A DNA stretch of 64,000 nucleotides from Cenococcum geophilum 1.58 (Eukaryota; Ascomycota; Dothideomycetes; Gloniales; Gloniaceae). The first letter of the stretch is position 1. Every line of letters starts with the position of its first letter. Shown here in pieces: positions 12,331 to 25,624 of the stretch. Position numbers and translations under genes: made by a program. The stretch spans positions 1,741,640 to 1,805,639 of the forward strand of contig KV748181.1 in the NCBI GenBank assembly GCA_001692895.1, given 5' to 3'. A model generated the notes under the pieces. The model searched no databases, had not been told where the DNA came from, and was given only the letters and a program-made list of their open reading frames with translations.

Positions 12331-14957
12331 ATTTCAATTTACCGCCCGTCCTAGTTTCCCTAGTTAGTCTATATAGGCTAACACCTTCTATAGGAAAAAC
12401 TCTAACTTAGAGAAAACCTAATCGCGGGCCACACTAGAGATACGGCAGCGTTCCAACATTAGAGCGCTAGCGGCTCGCCTTCTTCCTGCCTATAAGTCTA
12501 TATATTAAGCCTACTAACTACGCTTCGCGGACGATCTTACTCTACCCCTTTTTCCCTTATCCTTTTACGCTTAATCTTTTATTAGTTCTTTTACCAGTCC
12601 TCTAAGCTTTAGAATGGCTAGTATTTACTTATATTCTCTATATCTATTACCTTTATAGCTTAAAACTGGGTTAAGGCACCTAATTATACTAGCTATTTTA
12701 TAGCCGCTTAGGCGCTTTTTATTATTATTTAAACCCTTTTTAAGGCGTTTAAAAGCGCATTTTTCTATTAAGTCCGCCCTTTAGTAGTATAGACACTAAA
12801 ATAGTATATAGTAAACTATCTACCTTATTTAGCTATATTTATACTATAGGAGAATCTCTAGTACTCTAATAGATATAAGCTATACATTAAGCCCTATTAC
12901 CTCTATACGAAGAAGAAATAGTGCTATAGCCTCTTCCTTTACTAGGTCTTTATATAGTAGAATTAAAGACTTTCCCTATAGGGTTTTCTACGTAGTTTCT
13001 ATATAGTCTTTAGCCTTTACCTACTACTATTAGCGCTATTTTAGGTCTACCTATTTCGCGATAAGGGTAGTTGCTTACTAGCGGTGCTGGTAACCTATAT
13101 AGTGGCGGCACTCTGTTTACGCTTTACTAACGTTCCGCTAGCTACGCTTATAGGGATTTATTATAGCTTCCCGCTCTATATAATCCTTCTAGTATATAAG
13201 GAAGTCCTATATTTTATTCTTATAGTCCCTTACACGGTCCCTAAGCGCTGTTACTATTACTAATAGCCGTTTTGCTTTTTACTAGCGTTTTACTAGCGTT
13301 TTTTAGATACCATTAAGTGCTTGTACTTATTCCTTTTCTACCCTATTAAGAGCTATCTTAGTAGCTCTTTAAAGGGCTACCGTTTTAATATAGAGCTAGA
13401 TTAGGGGAATGGCCACTTCCTTCTCTATTATAGCTATTAGTGTTTGCTAGTATACCTCTATAATCCTACAAAGACACTTATTCTAGACCTTCTATAGCGG
13501 TTTAAGTAAGCTTTTTACTGGCATTCCGCCGTTATCCCGTACTCCTTATACTTAGGCACTATATAGTATTACTGGTTAGACGGTGGCCGTATATAGGAGT
13601 TATAAGCGGAGCATTAATGGGCCCTATATAGATGTGGTGATCCTTAATATTACCTTAAAGGCCACTAAGCCCTTACTTATAGCCTTCTTAACCTATTCTT
13701 TCTACTAGAGCTTAGGGTCCACTTAGATCCTTAGAACTCGCATACTAGTTTTCTAAAGAGCTATCTTGTAGCTGGCGATGCGTATGGTAGACGCAAGGTC
13801 TATAGTAGCGTAGCGCTATCGGCTTATAAAATGTATAAGCTAGTACTTCTTAGGGGCGAACGTCGCACCGTATCAGTTTGCCTATGCAGTATAGTATTTA
13901 TATATAGCCTCTAATTGTTAATAGTTCTCTACTGCGGAGTCCCTCTAAGTAGTAAGGATTATATTATCTATAAAGCTAAACCCTAGCGTGCCGCTATTAG
14001 GGCTTTAGAATTTCTTTAGGAGCTTTAATATAAAGAAGAGAAATAGAATTAGTAATAAGGGTAACCCCTAGGGGATACTTATCTACGTTTAGATCTAGTT
14101 ACTCTTATATTATATAAACTTAATACGGGTTTTATATACTGTTAAGAAGCTTTATATAAAGTTTATAAGCTATTTTAAAAAGCCTTTCTTTTTAGAATAT
14201 AGAGAAGCCTTTTATAGGAGATATTACTAAATGCCCCTACTAGGTCTAGGCTTAGCATTAACGCTATACATCTATAGCGCGTTTGCTACGCTATCTATAT
14301 ATAGGAGGTAAGTAGTTTTACTGCTAATATTATAGATCGCTTACGCCTTACTCCTATCTAGTTCTAAGAAAGTAGCCTATATTCCTCTACTGCCTTAGAT
14401 ATAATATTGGCTACGTACTTTTCTAGAACTTTTACTAGCGTATTTTTAAGGGCGATTGGTATATAACTACTAGGGAGAGAGTAGTCTTTCTTTCCTTTTT
14501 ATATAATACTACTGTTATAGATTCTTTAAGGCTTTCTAGTATTATTTCACTGGTAAAGTAATAACTAGGGCAACTACTTTAAGGACCTTATTTGGTATGC
14601 TATTAAGCTCTAAAGCTTTTCTATTTAGGAGGCTCCTAATTAGCTTACTAATTTCTTTTACTAAAATAATAGGGCTAATATTAAGTACCCTTTGTTTTAT
14701 TATTGTCTCTATATTACTAAGGTCTACTATTTTAGTTTTAGGGAAGAACTTAGCTATAAGGATATTAACCTTTATAGTATTATTGTTTATTAAGGGGTCC
14801 TTAGTAAACCTCCTAAGGTTTAGTAAATAGGGGTCCGCCTTTACTACACTTACTTTTCTACTCCACTTTAATAAAATTTAAAGTCCCTTATTATGTGGTT
14901 TTAATTAGTTCTTAGTAAGTTTATAAATAAAGCGTTTTAGTTATTACGACTAACTCT
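12331..14957 (-). pseudogene. LINE reverse transcriptase remnant (3' half of a split LINE)
   Basis: On the minus strand, about 14030-14090, the frame reads SIPxGLPLLLILFLLY, where x is a TAG stop replacing Gln. This is the non-LTR retrotransposon motif normally written GxPQGSPLSPxLFxLY. Downstream, near 13950-13985, GFSFIDNIIL corresponds to the catalytic FxDD box with the second Asp changed to Asn by G-to-A. Stops are spread through the frame. The 5' half, with the endonuclease, lies at 28646-29700, separated by the 13.7-kb Gypsy insertion. The left (3') end of the LINE is not sharply defined; 12331 is an estimate. Confidence 0.75.
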
Positions 14958-14962
14958 CCTAG

Positions 14963-15173
14963 TGTTACGGCTTATATAAATGCCTCTAAACCAAAGCTTG
15001 TAGAATGCTATATTACGAAGATACTAAGCTAAGGAGAAGGAAAAGGGGGTCGCTAGGACCGATATAAATAAATATATAGGGTAAGTCGCTAAGGCGCTAG
15101 CTCTGGGCGAGCTAATTATAGGTTAGTAGAATATGGCAGAATTTGGTAGGTAACGTACAATAGCGCCATTACA
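14963..15173 (-). repeat. 3' LTR of C2
   Basis: Begins TGTTACGGCTTATATAAATG and ends GCGCCATTACA. A C-rich tract (TTACCCCCCTC) follows, which is the polypurine tract on the minus strand. Confidence 0.9.
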
Positions 15174-18100
15174 TTACCCCCCTCTTTAAAAAAAGCCTGC
15201 CCTTACGCTTAGTTAGAGATAGGGTAGTACTAGGCTTATAAAACGTAAGATTACAAAATAAGATAAGGAGGAAAGGGGGATATAAGTGCGTCCAGACTAA
15301 GTATAAAAGGTAATTATAGGTTAAGTGGAAGCACTAGGCTAGGAAGAGTAGCTGCTAAAAGTCTAGGCATGGATCTAATTAATTGGATAACTTTAACCGG
15401 TGGTTAAAGTTCCTAGATATCTAAATTTTTATAGTACTAGTAGAAAACGGCAGAAAATAGCAGAATTTGGTAGATTAGCTATATTAGGGCTTTAGGGCGT
15501 TCTTATCCCTATACTCCTCCGGTAACTTATTATCTTTATTATATTAATATTTTATCTACTTATCTAGGTACTTTAGGGGTTTAGGTATATTAGGGTATTA
15601 GTTATAGAACTCTTTAAGCTTTTAGAGGTAGCCTATAAAGTTCTATATAAGGTACTAAGTTAGGTCTAGGTTATAGCCCTATTATTAAATATAGTATTTT
15701 AATATTCCCCGTACTATCTTACAGGCCAGTATTTTATTAACTTCCTATTTATTGTCACCGTTTACTTAAATTAGTAGAAGAGGCTTATTCTTTTATCCGG
15801 GTAATAGGTTGTTTATAGCTTTCTATAGCTTATCTAGTAAGAAAATAGGGTATACCCTAATTAAATCTAGGAGCTTTACCTTATACAAGTTACCTATCTT
15901 CTTAAGGACCTTATATAGCCCTGCTATTTAATAGTCTAACTTATAGCTAGATCGTTTAGTCTTCCAATTCCTTATTATAACTTAGACTATATCGCTAGGG
16001 GTAAAGTTAGGCTCTTAACGGTGTTTATTCGCCTACTGTTTTATTAATCTTTAGGCTTTTCTTAGGTTCTTATAGGCTACCATTTAAGCTTCCTTTAAGC
16101 GCTTAGCGTACTATTAGGCCTTACTATAGGATAGCTTTTCTTATATAGTTTAGGGTTCTTTTAGCCTTTTCTAGTTAAAGCTTATATAGGGTAAGTATTC
16201 TATTTCTAGCTAAATTAGGGTAAACCCTGTAGAGTTATAGGGTAGGGTTACTTAGGCGTAGTCTATTAAGGGTAGTAGTTTAGACTAGTTGTCCTAAAAG
16301 TAGTTAATAAAGGGCCTAAGCCTCTAGTCTAGGTACTAATTTATAATCTTTATCTAACCATTTGTTTAGGGGTAGCAAGCTATAAAAAGCTTTAGCTTAA
16401 TACTTAGGATTTAGGTAAACTTATTCTAAAAAGCTAATATAAACTATAGCCTATAATTAGATATAATAGTATCTAGTAGTCCGTAAATTTGGTAGACGTA
16501 GTAAACGTATAGCTAGGCTACCTCTTTAGCATTAATATTCTTATAATAGGGAATTAAAAATAGGTATTTACTAAAACGGTTAACTATAACTATAACTATA
16601 TTATATCTATTACGGTCTATAGGTAGTTTATAAAAGTTTATAAAAATATACTACTAAGGGCGCTTTAGTATTAGGAGTGGCTTAAGTAGTCCTAGGGTTT
16701 TATCCTATAGGGTTATAGCTCTCTAGTAGTTCTTGCAGTTCTATATATATTAATTAATATCTACAATTATTCTTAGTTAGTAGTAGTGTGGGAGGGTACG
16801 ACCACTCTCAGATAGGAAAGTCACAGTGCTGTCTGTCTGTCGGTCGGTCGGTCGGTCGGTCAGTCAGTCGTAATCAATCAGTAGGAAAGCAGTCAGTAAG
16901 AAGAAAGGAAAGAATGTATTCCCGGTCGGTCGTGATAGAGAGAAGGAGAGAAGCCAAAGGCTCGATATATACAGGAAAATGCCAAGGCACTAAGTAGTGG
17001 CCCATTTTACCCCACCATAGTAGCGGCAGTTAATAATTTTATAGGTCTTATTCTTGCTATGGTATACTATAAAAACTTAGCAATAAGCTTCGCGGATTAG
17101 TTCTGTCTATAGGTTATTAATATTAGGGACTATAAGCCGCTCCTAATATAGGAGTAATCCTTCCTCTATTTTAAAATTGGGGTTTCCTTTTATAGCTTAA
17201 TTACGAAAGGCCCTTAAGGCGTTAGCCGTGTGGTTTATAGTTAAGAGGCGGTTAATTAGCCCTATTAGCTTATCTAAGGACTCCTCTATTAGTACTAGCT
17301 TATTTTACTAAAAGTCTAGCTCCTTAAGGATCTATAGGTTAGGCTATTCTAAATAGAGGAGGGCGCGCGTCTAATATTAGGTCTTTAGCTTATTCTAAGG
17401 TCCTATATTTTATTCTCTTTAGGTTAAAGTATTAGCCTTAGAGTTTTACTTACTAGAACAATGTATAATTATAAAGAAGAATTAGGAGAGTATTTCGGCC
17501 TACTAGGCTTATTATTTAGTAAGCTGCTTTATAGTTATAAAGTACTCTAGGGCTTTATAATCTATATATATCTTAATCTAGGGGTTTATACCTTTAAGAG
17601 AGTAATTAAATAATAGCTAGCATTTCTTTATTATATACTTTATAGTTATACTTAGTTAAGTTTATTATTTTTAAGAAAAAGGCAATAGGGTACTATTTAC
17701 TGTCTAGATATAACTATAATAGGATTCCCGCTATAATCCTATTAGAAGCATCTATTTTTAGTATTAATTTAAGGTCTGGGCTATAGTAATAAAGGATTAG
17801 GAAAGAGATAAGCCAATCCTTTATCTCTTTAAAGGCCTTTATATAGTTATTATTAAAGATAAAAGGCGTATCCTTTCTAGTTAGTTATATAAGAGGTTTT
17901 ACTATAGTTCTATAATTATGGATAAACTAGTAGTAGAAGTTATAAAAGCTAAGGAAGGATTAGATCCCTTTTACTATATAAGGGGGCTTCTAGTTATAAA
18001 TTGCCTCTACCTTCTTAGGGTTAACCTTAATTCCTTTTATAGTTATAATAAACCTAAGATATTTTATACGTTTTACTCTAAACTTATATTTCTTAATATT

Positions 18101-18595
18101 AACCTATAAGCCTGCGTTCCGTAGTCTCTCTAAAACCTTTTTAATATAAACTTAATACTTAAGTTCGTTATCTAAGTATATAAGAATATTATCTAGGTAT
18201 ACTATGCAGAATTTATTAAGATAATTAAAAAGAATGTTATTTATATACCTTTAGTATATAGCCGGTCCGTTTATTAGTTTAAAAAGAAAAACTTTATATT
18301 TATAGGAACTATAATAGGTATAGAATATTATTAAATTTTTAGATGTAAAGTCTATCCTAATTTAGTAGAAAGCTTAGCGGATATTAAGTTTAGTAAAGAT
18401 CTTTACCTAGCTTAGACATATAAGGGTCTTATTAATTAAAGGAATAGGATACTAGTCCTTTTAAGTAATAGCGTTTAGCTTTTAATAGTTAATATAAAAA
18501 CAAAGGCCTTTATTAGGCTTTTCTTTAAATAAGATAAGGGAAGTAAAAGGGGTTTAACTTAGCTTAATAAACCCTTTATCTAGGTTATTAATTAA
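15174..18595 (-). pseudogene. C2 pol remnant: reverse transcriptase, RNase H, integrase
   Basis: Minus-strand frames with many RIP stops. Near 18175-18215 the translation FCIVYLDNILIYL matches the Ty3/Gypsy reverse transcriptase box FxxVYLDDILIYS, with the second catalytic Asp changed to Asn. Near 15890-16020, NWKTKRSSYKLDY followed by GLYKVLKKIGNLYKVKL matches the GPF/GPY-type C-terminal region of Gypsy integrases. RNase H and the integrase core should lie between (about 16.4-17.6 kb) but I did not resolve their motifs. The upstream part of pol and gag is displaced to 25625-28060 by a nested element. Confidence 0.75.
16787..17017. mobile_element. Solo LTR of family A, essentially un-RIPed
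   Basis: 231 bp, TGTGGGAGGG to ACCCCACCA, flanked by TAGTAG at 16781-16786 and 17018-17023. It contains a (GTCT)n/(GTCG)n microsatellite at about 16830-16865 and keeps many CpA dinucleotides, unlike everything around it. It therefore appears to have inserted into the C2 pol region after that region had been RIPed. Confidence 0.85.
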
Positions 18596-18601
18596 GTACT
18601 A

Positions 18602-18863
18602 TAGTGGTGTACGCGGTCCCTCTAGATAGGAAGTCACAGTGCTGTTAGGTCTGTCGGTCGGTTGTAATCAGTTAGTGGAAATTAGTAGGAAAGCAGTTAG
18701 TAAGAAGAGAAGAAAAGAGTGTATTATATATCCGTTGTACCTACCTAAGTTATTAAAGACTCTAAAGGTACCAGACCGATCTATATAACTTATAGAAGGC
18801 CTAAGCTCTCTTAAAGCTATGCCTAATCTAGATATTAAATCTAGGGGCCATATTACACTACTA
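18602..18863 (-). repeat. 3' LTR of nested family-A element
   Basis: Aligns with 25356-25618 along its whole length. Differences are mostly C/T or G/A, as expected for RIP acting on both copies independently. Confidence 0.8.
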
Positions 18864-21800
18864 TATACCTCCCCTACCTAAGTCGTTGTCCCCTAACGAC
18901 TTCTAAAACTCTAAAACTCCTTATCTTCGAAATAAAGGCGCGGTAGGTAATTATATGCGCTCCTTACCCTTACTATAAACTTAAAATAGTAAATAAGGAG
19001 ACTCCGTTCTGGTTAAATAAGACCATTCTCGTCTACTTGGCTAAGTAGCACGAGAGACTTTAGACTAAAGGCTCTTAGATAACATGGCTCTTTTATACCC
19101 TTCTATTTACTTAGTTCTATCCCATAATTCTTTAGGCAACTCTATATAACTCTATCCTTCTATAATAACCGGGGGCACTCTACTTAGATCTACTGTAATA
19201 GCTAAAGGATTAATTCCATTATTAATGCAGTAGAAGTAAGAGCGGCTATTAAAGCGTTCTATTTTAGTTGTATATATTAGCCTAAACGCATCTTTATAAT
19301 TCTTAACGGCCCTGAAATAATAGGAATATATTTATTTCCTAACTTCGTTCCCGTTACCATTAAAAAGAAGGTTATAATCTTAAATTATTACTAGAGAATC
19401 CCATTACTGTTTATTAAGAAGGGCGTTAAATAGAGCGCTAGCTGCTATAAGCTTAACTACTATAGGGAAGCGATATAGAATTGCGCTGTAGAGATTAGTA
19501 TGTCTAGACGGCGTACAGGGCAGCGCTTTTAAGTCTTAGTGCGCATCTACTAACTCTGCCTAAGTACCTCCTTTAGTGACCTTAAGGTTATTATAATTGT
19601 CCTAAATACTAATAAACTATAGTAGTATTATTCGCCGGGTTCCGGTTAAAGGTCCTTTCGCTTTATAAGGAAGATAAAGTATAGTTATACATATATCTCC
19701 TTTCTTATATAGCTAAGCTACTTAGTTAGTTGTATACTTTTCTACATCTTTAGTAGTCTAGTCTTAGTTAGAGATCTTATAAATAAATCTATCGCCCTTA
19801 GTTGATCCTTGCGCCTTAAGATCCTCCTATTATAATTTTAGATAGTAATACATACTAGGTAGGATAATTATGCAGTTATCCTTAATTTTATTATCTAGAG
19901 AAATGCTCCCTTAGATTATATTAGCACCGCGTCTACTTTTAAGGAGTAAGGGAGTATTAACGTTAATATAGCGGAAAGCTATAGAGTCTCCTTTAACCGT
20001 GAATTTTGTATAATAAGGGTAGAAAATAAGTCGCCACTAGCTATTAGGTCTAAGAGCGTAATAGAGATAATAATACTAAGGGTCTTATCTTATTAGCTAT
20101 TAGTAAAGACTATAGACTATTGTTCTTAACTAGCTATAATTTAGCCGCCTATTAATTAGACGCTAATAGTGGCGGTATATACGTATTTCCTTATTAATTA
20201 TCGCCAAGATACTAGAATCCCACTACTATCTAAACATATTTAAAATTACAGATCCTTCTCACTACCACATTTCTTAGTCTTTTAGTAATATTATCCAATT
20301 AAGCAAAGCCTCTCTATTGTATAAAAACCTTGGCGCTAAGTTATAAATAAACTTATACGGTCCTAAGGAATTAAACGGAACTAGAGGTTTATAAGCCTTT
20401 TTAAACTAAGAGTACGTAGTAGGATTGGTCTTTATAGTGCTAAGGTGGTTATAAGCGTAATATATTAAACGGAGTCTGTAATATAGTGCGGTATAGTTTA
20501 AACCCTTTATCGCTAAACCTATACGTCCTCCTATGGCTTGCGTATATATCTAGTAGACCTTATATATTTCTAAATTAGAACCAGCCGCCCTATACTAACT
20601 ACGCAAGAGCTTTATAACCTTAGTTAGTTTAATTTTAGTAGTTTAGTTTAGGGACGCCTTAAAATAAGCGGGCATATTATCCTTATAGTTACACCCTCGT
20701 TTTGCGCGGAGTATTGCTATAGTATCTACGGCCTCCTTAATATACTCCTTATTATCTCCCAGCTTAATAACGTTTTTATTAAATATTAATTCTACTTCTA
20801 GCCCTCCTACTTCCGGGTAAGCAATTATCAGCCCTCTTCTTAGATTCCTTTTTAATAAAGATACTAGCAGCTATAAGGGTAAGCTAATAGGCGTTCTAGC
20901 TATAAGAATGCTCTTATTTATAGATAATAAAGGCGAGTCAACTAATATAGGTAATCTTTATTAGGACGGACTTAGTATAATACTAACGCCTCCTTAAATA
21001 GGTGTTAATAGCTAAAAGGCTAAGGGATTTATTACGTTAGAAGTATATTATAAGTGTGTTTATAGTATAAGAGCTAAGCTCTCTCCTACTTATCTAATTC
21101 CGATATTAGTGACCTCTAGTCCTATAGTAGTTAGTCTCCTACTTCTTAGTAGTAGGTTCTTATTTGGAATAAGGAAGCCAGTTAAGTGTCTTTCTAGGCC
21201 ATACTTATTTACTACCTAGTTTAATACTACCCTTCTTAATATCTTTAGCGCGAGCACAAAATCAGTTAGCTATAGTTAAGTAGTGTTCTTAATGCCGCGT
21301 CCTAGATGTTTAAGCCTATTAATTAGGGCCTTATTAACTCGTACCATTACTTTATAAAGTAGGTAAATAGTAAGCTTTTGGGCGATAAAAAGGAAGTAGT
21401 AGAAGACCGCGTGTTTAGGTAGACCATTAAGAACACCTTATCCCTAGAACTTTTGGATAGTTTCTCTAGCTTTATTATACTAATTTCTTTAATCTTTTAC
21501 TATTTTACTAACGTTAGAGATGTCCTTAAAGATTAATAAAAACGCGTCCCTTCTTAGAAATACTTATAGCCTATTATCCTGGTTAATAAAATTAACTACC
21601 ACACTAGCAGTATCTACGTAGTTTTCTTAAGAGAGCGGAATCTCGTTATAGATTTAGAGGAGCACTACCTAATGCTAATTAACTACGAAGCCTCTAACTT
21701 CTATAAAGACGTTACTAATCTATTACTTAGCTCCTTTATATAGTACTAGAGGTCTGCTAGATAAAGATATAATAAATATACTATTATTAATTCTGTTTAA

Positions 21801-21906
21801 TTTGTGACTTTAACTAATTATAGCTGTGTTTAAGGTTTATTAAGGGTAAAAAGGTAAAGTTCTAAATAGGGTTTCCTAATCTAAATAGTTTACTAAATCT
21901 AGGTGG

Positions 21907-22186
21907 TGGTATAGAGTTCTGCCGGCTCTAATTGTTAAATAAACTAATTATAATTTTCTATCCCTGGGATAGAAAATCACTATTAGCTTAGTAGAGGCGG
22001 TAAGCGGAACTAATATCTTTGTAGTAAATAATACTAGATAGTTATACGCAAACATTCTTCTATTCTTACCTTACTGCTACTATATATTAGATTCCTATAA
22101 CTAAAAAAGCAAATAAAAAAGCGCAATAGAAAGAGCTTTAGGAAATATAGTAAATAAATAAATAAATTACACAGCTGGTATCTACA
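21907..22186 (-). repeat. LTR of retroelement family B (copy 2)
   Basis: Matches 3949-4183. Contains a near-perfect palindrome at about 21953-21978 with arms ATTTTCTATCCC. Followed by TCTCCTCCCCCACC, a polypurine tract on the minus strand, and then the same interior start as copy 1. I found no matching right-hand LTR, so it is either a truncated element or a solo-like remnant with attached interior. Confidence 0.6.
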
Positions 22187-25069
22187 TCTCCTCCCCCACC
22201 TCAAAACTTAACTGCCCCCTAGTTAAATGTTTTATACTTAGTTTTATTAAACAATCCTTCTAAAACGCGCACTTCTTAAACTATACGGCGTGGCGATACT
22301 AGTAGATTTTATATGGCATCCTCCTTAGGTTCTAGCTCTGCTGTTATTTCTTATAGTATAGTTCCGCTTAACTAGTTAAGCTAGTCTTCCTAGCGGACCT
22401 TAGATATCTATTGTTGATAAAACTTCTTTAATTTATTCCCTAAAGTTTAATCACGGAACGGCGTGCTGTTAAGATCCTTAATTAAGTACTATCCTTTAGA
22501 CATTGTTGTTGAAACTAGGTAAATCCTGCTTCCCGTTTAATCTGGTCTACCTCCGCAGTTATTAGGCCAGCTTAATTAGCATAAAACGTCAGGTATACCG
22601 ACAATGTAGATGCCTTAACGCCCTCTTGCTTTTATTGGTAAGGCTCTATAAGAGGTAGTAAGAGAGGCTTAAAGAATAACCTTACGACTTTAGGCATATA
22701 TACAAGGCAGTCACTAATAGTTTTTAACAAGATCTTGCCCGCCATTACGGTTAAGCTTAGGACGTTCCCTTTTAGTATGTCTATTATCCTAACCGGCTTT
22801 AGTTGCGATGCTTTAGCGGTCGCAGTCGCTTCTATTCCTTACTCTACTTCTCTTCTTAGCTATTTAGCATAGTCTATTTTATTAGTCTCCTTATTATTTA
22901 CTAGTGATTAGGGAACCTGCCACTATAGTTATGGTATAATTTAGATATGTTCTCCTAGTTATATATTTTAAACTATTGCCGGTTATAAACTAGTTAGTTT
23001 TAGAGGTGGTTTTATTACCCTTACGTCTCCTCTTAGCTTCCTAAGATTATATAACCATATCGTAGGCTACGACTAGGTTACTACTCCTACTAAATTAATA
23101 TATACTAACTCCACTTAATATATATCTTCCCAGGACTCGCTAAACTCTTCTTTACTTTTAGCGCTATTACTTTCTACAAGCTCTACTAAGGACGCATTTA
23201 GTTAGATGCCTATTATTGTTATATTAGGATCGATATTCGCATTCTACCTTAGCTAGTCTTTAAGGAACTAAATTTAATGGTTGCTTGGTAAATAAGGGAG
23301 TGTATTTCCTAGGCGCTAGCGTGTTTTAGTATAGATTTGGTTGTTCTTGTTTATATATAGAAACCCCTAGCTAACTAGTTCTTAGAGCTCTAGGTATTAG
23401 TTAATAAAACAATAAGGGCCTCTATATCTATAATACGTCTTAGCTTATACCTAGTATGCACTAAAGTTTCCTAGTCCTCTATACCTTCTTAGGCCTAGCT
23501 TATATCGCTCTTATAGCGCCCCCTTATAGGACAGCAGTAGTCCGTTATTATTTGTTACTAATTATAGACCTACTTATTCTTAACGCACTAACGCCTTATT
23601 TAGGAGCTGCATATACTATATTAGGTCTTAGCGAATCCTATTAAGGAATAGCATTAAAGATATAACGCTTACTAATTTAACCGTCCTAAGGTTAAGCTTC
23701 CGGAGTTAACTAGTAAGGTTCTCTAGCTTAGGGTCCGTCTCTTAGGTTATTTAACAGGCACTTACCAACTTATTTAGCTAAGAGACTATAGGTGGCTAAA
23801 GAGTAGCATCTCTCTAGTTTAATATAGCCGGCTACTGCTTATAGAATTATCTAACTAGCTAACGGAGACCTTGCTCCTTAGGGTTTATTATTAATAAGCG
23901 GTCTGCGCCCTTATACAAATTAAGCCTATCTTTTACAGCCCTCCTTAGTAGGTAGAAGTTAAAAGACTCTCGTTTATCCAGGTTAGCTCCTGTCTTAGTT
24001 ATAATATATTTTTAATATTTAAACAGGAGTCCTTTTATAAACTAGTATCCTTATTTACAGTTTTCTAAATTGCCAGCTTTAGTAACCTTCTAGGAAATTA
24101 GTGTAAATTGTCTGTAGTACTTGCGTATACTACTAGGTGGGTTATTCCTGTACTATAGTATATACGCTTTTAAGAATTCTACCGTCTTAACTTATCGAAA
24201 GTAGTTACTTCCTTAGTAGTCTATCTAAAGCTTTCCTATAAGTTCCGTCCATCTACTAATAATAAACTTAGGTAGACTTCGGATCTAGGTCCCTATTTAA
24301 TAGTCGCAATATTCCGGAAGTCCTTAATACTTCTTATCGTTTATAATACGGTGTTAAATATATAGTTACTCGTATTGTTTAATAAATTATAATACGTTTT
24401 GTCCCGTAAAGTAAGAAGTCTCTAGAGTCCCTAGAGCTAGTATAGGTTGGGCCATAATATATACCTTATCTTGTTCTATTAGTGGTTTATTATAAAGTAA
24501 CGGACTGGCAGTTTCTCTTAGAGTAGGTAAGTTAACCTCCTGGTTCTTATCCTCTCTTTACTAAAGGTTATTAGTTTTAGACGTTATAGGAGTTAGGTCT
24601 AGTACCGCATTCTTTAGGTTAGAAAAACTTTATAGGCTAATAGGCTACCTACTTCCTTCTCCGCCATTATTATAGAATAGGCCTAGCATCCCTAGTATTC
24701 CCTTTATCGGTCCTGTCGCTATTACTCTTATAAATTTAAGGGAGGCTTATATAAATGCTAAAAGAATTGTATAGACCGTTGCAAATATAGTAAATTAAAA
24801 ATTAAAAACTTCTTTCTGCTGGTCCTAATGCCTTATAACCCTCTCTTTTATCCTCCGTCCTACTATACCCCATACTCGCATTCCCACTCCTAGTCGTCTA
24901 TTCTATCTACTATAGGTCTTAAATAACAATTTCTAAAAGTATTATTAACTTATCTTAATAATGGTAGTGCCTATATATATGTTGCTAGTAGTTCCGTACT
25001 TAATTTCTGTACTTATTAGTGACTTAACGGCTTCCGGTAATAGTAACTTAACAGTTTTTAGTCCTTTTA

Positions 25070-25355
25070 TAGCTGCAGCATGTTCCTATGCGTCTCCTAT
25101 ATATATAGCGCTTGTCACAGTACGTGCGGACTGTCAAGGTACGATGTACGAGGTGACTGTATATGATTGACAAACGATGTCGTGTGAGGATCTATGTAGG
25201 AGGTGAGGCGGTATATATACACGTCGCTCAGGGGTCAGGTCCGTGCTCATGCATACGCGTACACGAGCCATAACAACGCGTCAGGTCAGTGCCGTGACAG
25301 CGCTGGACTTCTAATCTAAAGAGCTTGCCGTCGTCCCCATGTGGAATGCCATATA
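25070..25355. other. CpA-retaining segment next to family-A 5' LTR
   Basis: Normal-composition stretch containing CACAG, GTCAGG and CGCGTACACGAGCC-type sequence within an otherwise RIPed interior. It lies where the primer-binding site and leader of the minus-strand element would be. No tRNA-complementary site was recognised with confidence. Confidence 0.5.
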
Positions 25356-25618
25356 TAGTGGTGTACGCGGTCCCTCTCAGATAGGAAGTCACAGTGCTAT
25401 TAGGTCTGTTAGTCAGTCATAATTAGTTAGTGGAAATTAGTAGGAAAGCAGTTAGTAAGAAGAGAAGAAAAGAGTATATTGTGTATCCATCGTGCCTATC
25501 TAAGTTATTAAAGACTCTAAAGGCACTAAACCGATCTATATAACTTATAGAAGGCCTAGGCTTTCTTAAAGCTATACCTAATCTAAATGTTAAATCTAGG
25601 GGCCATATCACACCACCA
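25356..25618 (-). repeat. 5' LTR of nested family-A element
   Basis: 263 bp, partner of 18602-18863. Followed by TAGTAC and then the interrupted C2 gag-pol sequence. Confidence 0.8.
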
Positions 25619-25624
25619 TAGTAC

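Larger units (their letters stand above)
18864..25355 (-). pseudogene. Interior of nested family-A element, coding content unidentified
   Basis: On the minus strand the stretch from about 19960 to 19420 translates with few interruptions, RIP-type stops aside, and has ordinary amino-acid composition. I recognise no reverse transcriptase or integrase box in it. The 21.9-22.2 kb part is a separate LTR. The segment 25070-25350 next to the 5' LTR has normal base composition. I cannot say which superfamily this belongs to. Confidence 0.35.
18602..25618 (-). mobile_element. LTR retroelement of family A nested in C2
   Basis: Two LTRs of 262 and 263 bp (18602-18863 and 25356-25618) share their full length, start with TAGTGGTGTACGCGG and end with CACCACCA or its RIPed form. 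AGTAC occurs within two bases outside both ends (18595-18599 and 25620-25624) and is the likely target duplication. A minus-strand polypurine tract (CCTCCCCTACC on plus) adjoins the left LTR. The interior is RIPed. One minus-strand segment (about 19480-19960) reads as plausible protein, including KGDRFIYKI and YLPYKAKGPLTGTR, but I could not assign a domain. A family-B LTR sits inside at 21907-22186. Confidence 0.8.

Noticed and set aside
14597-14830. 77-codon plus-strand open frame, hydrophobic
   Set aside because: Lies antisense to the LINE reverse transcriptase region; its Leu/Ile/Ser content is a by-product of AT-rich RIPed DNA.
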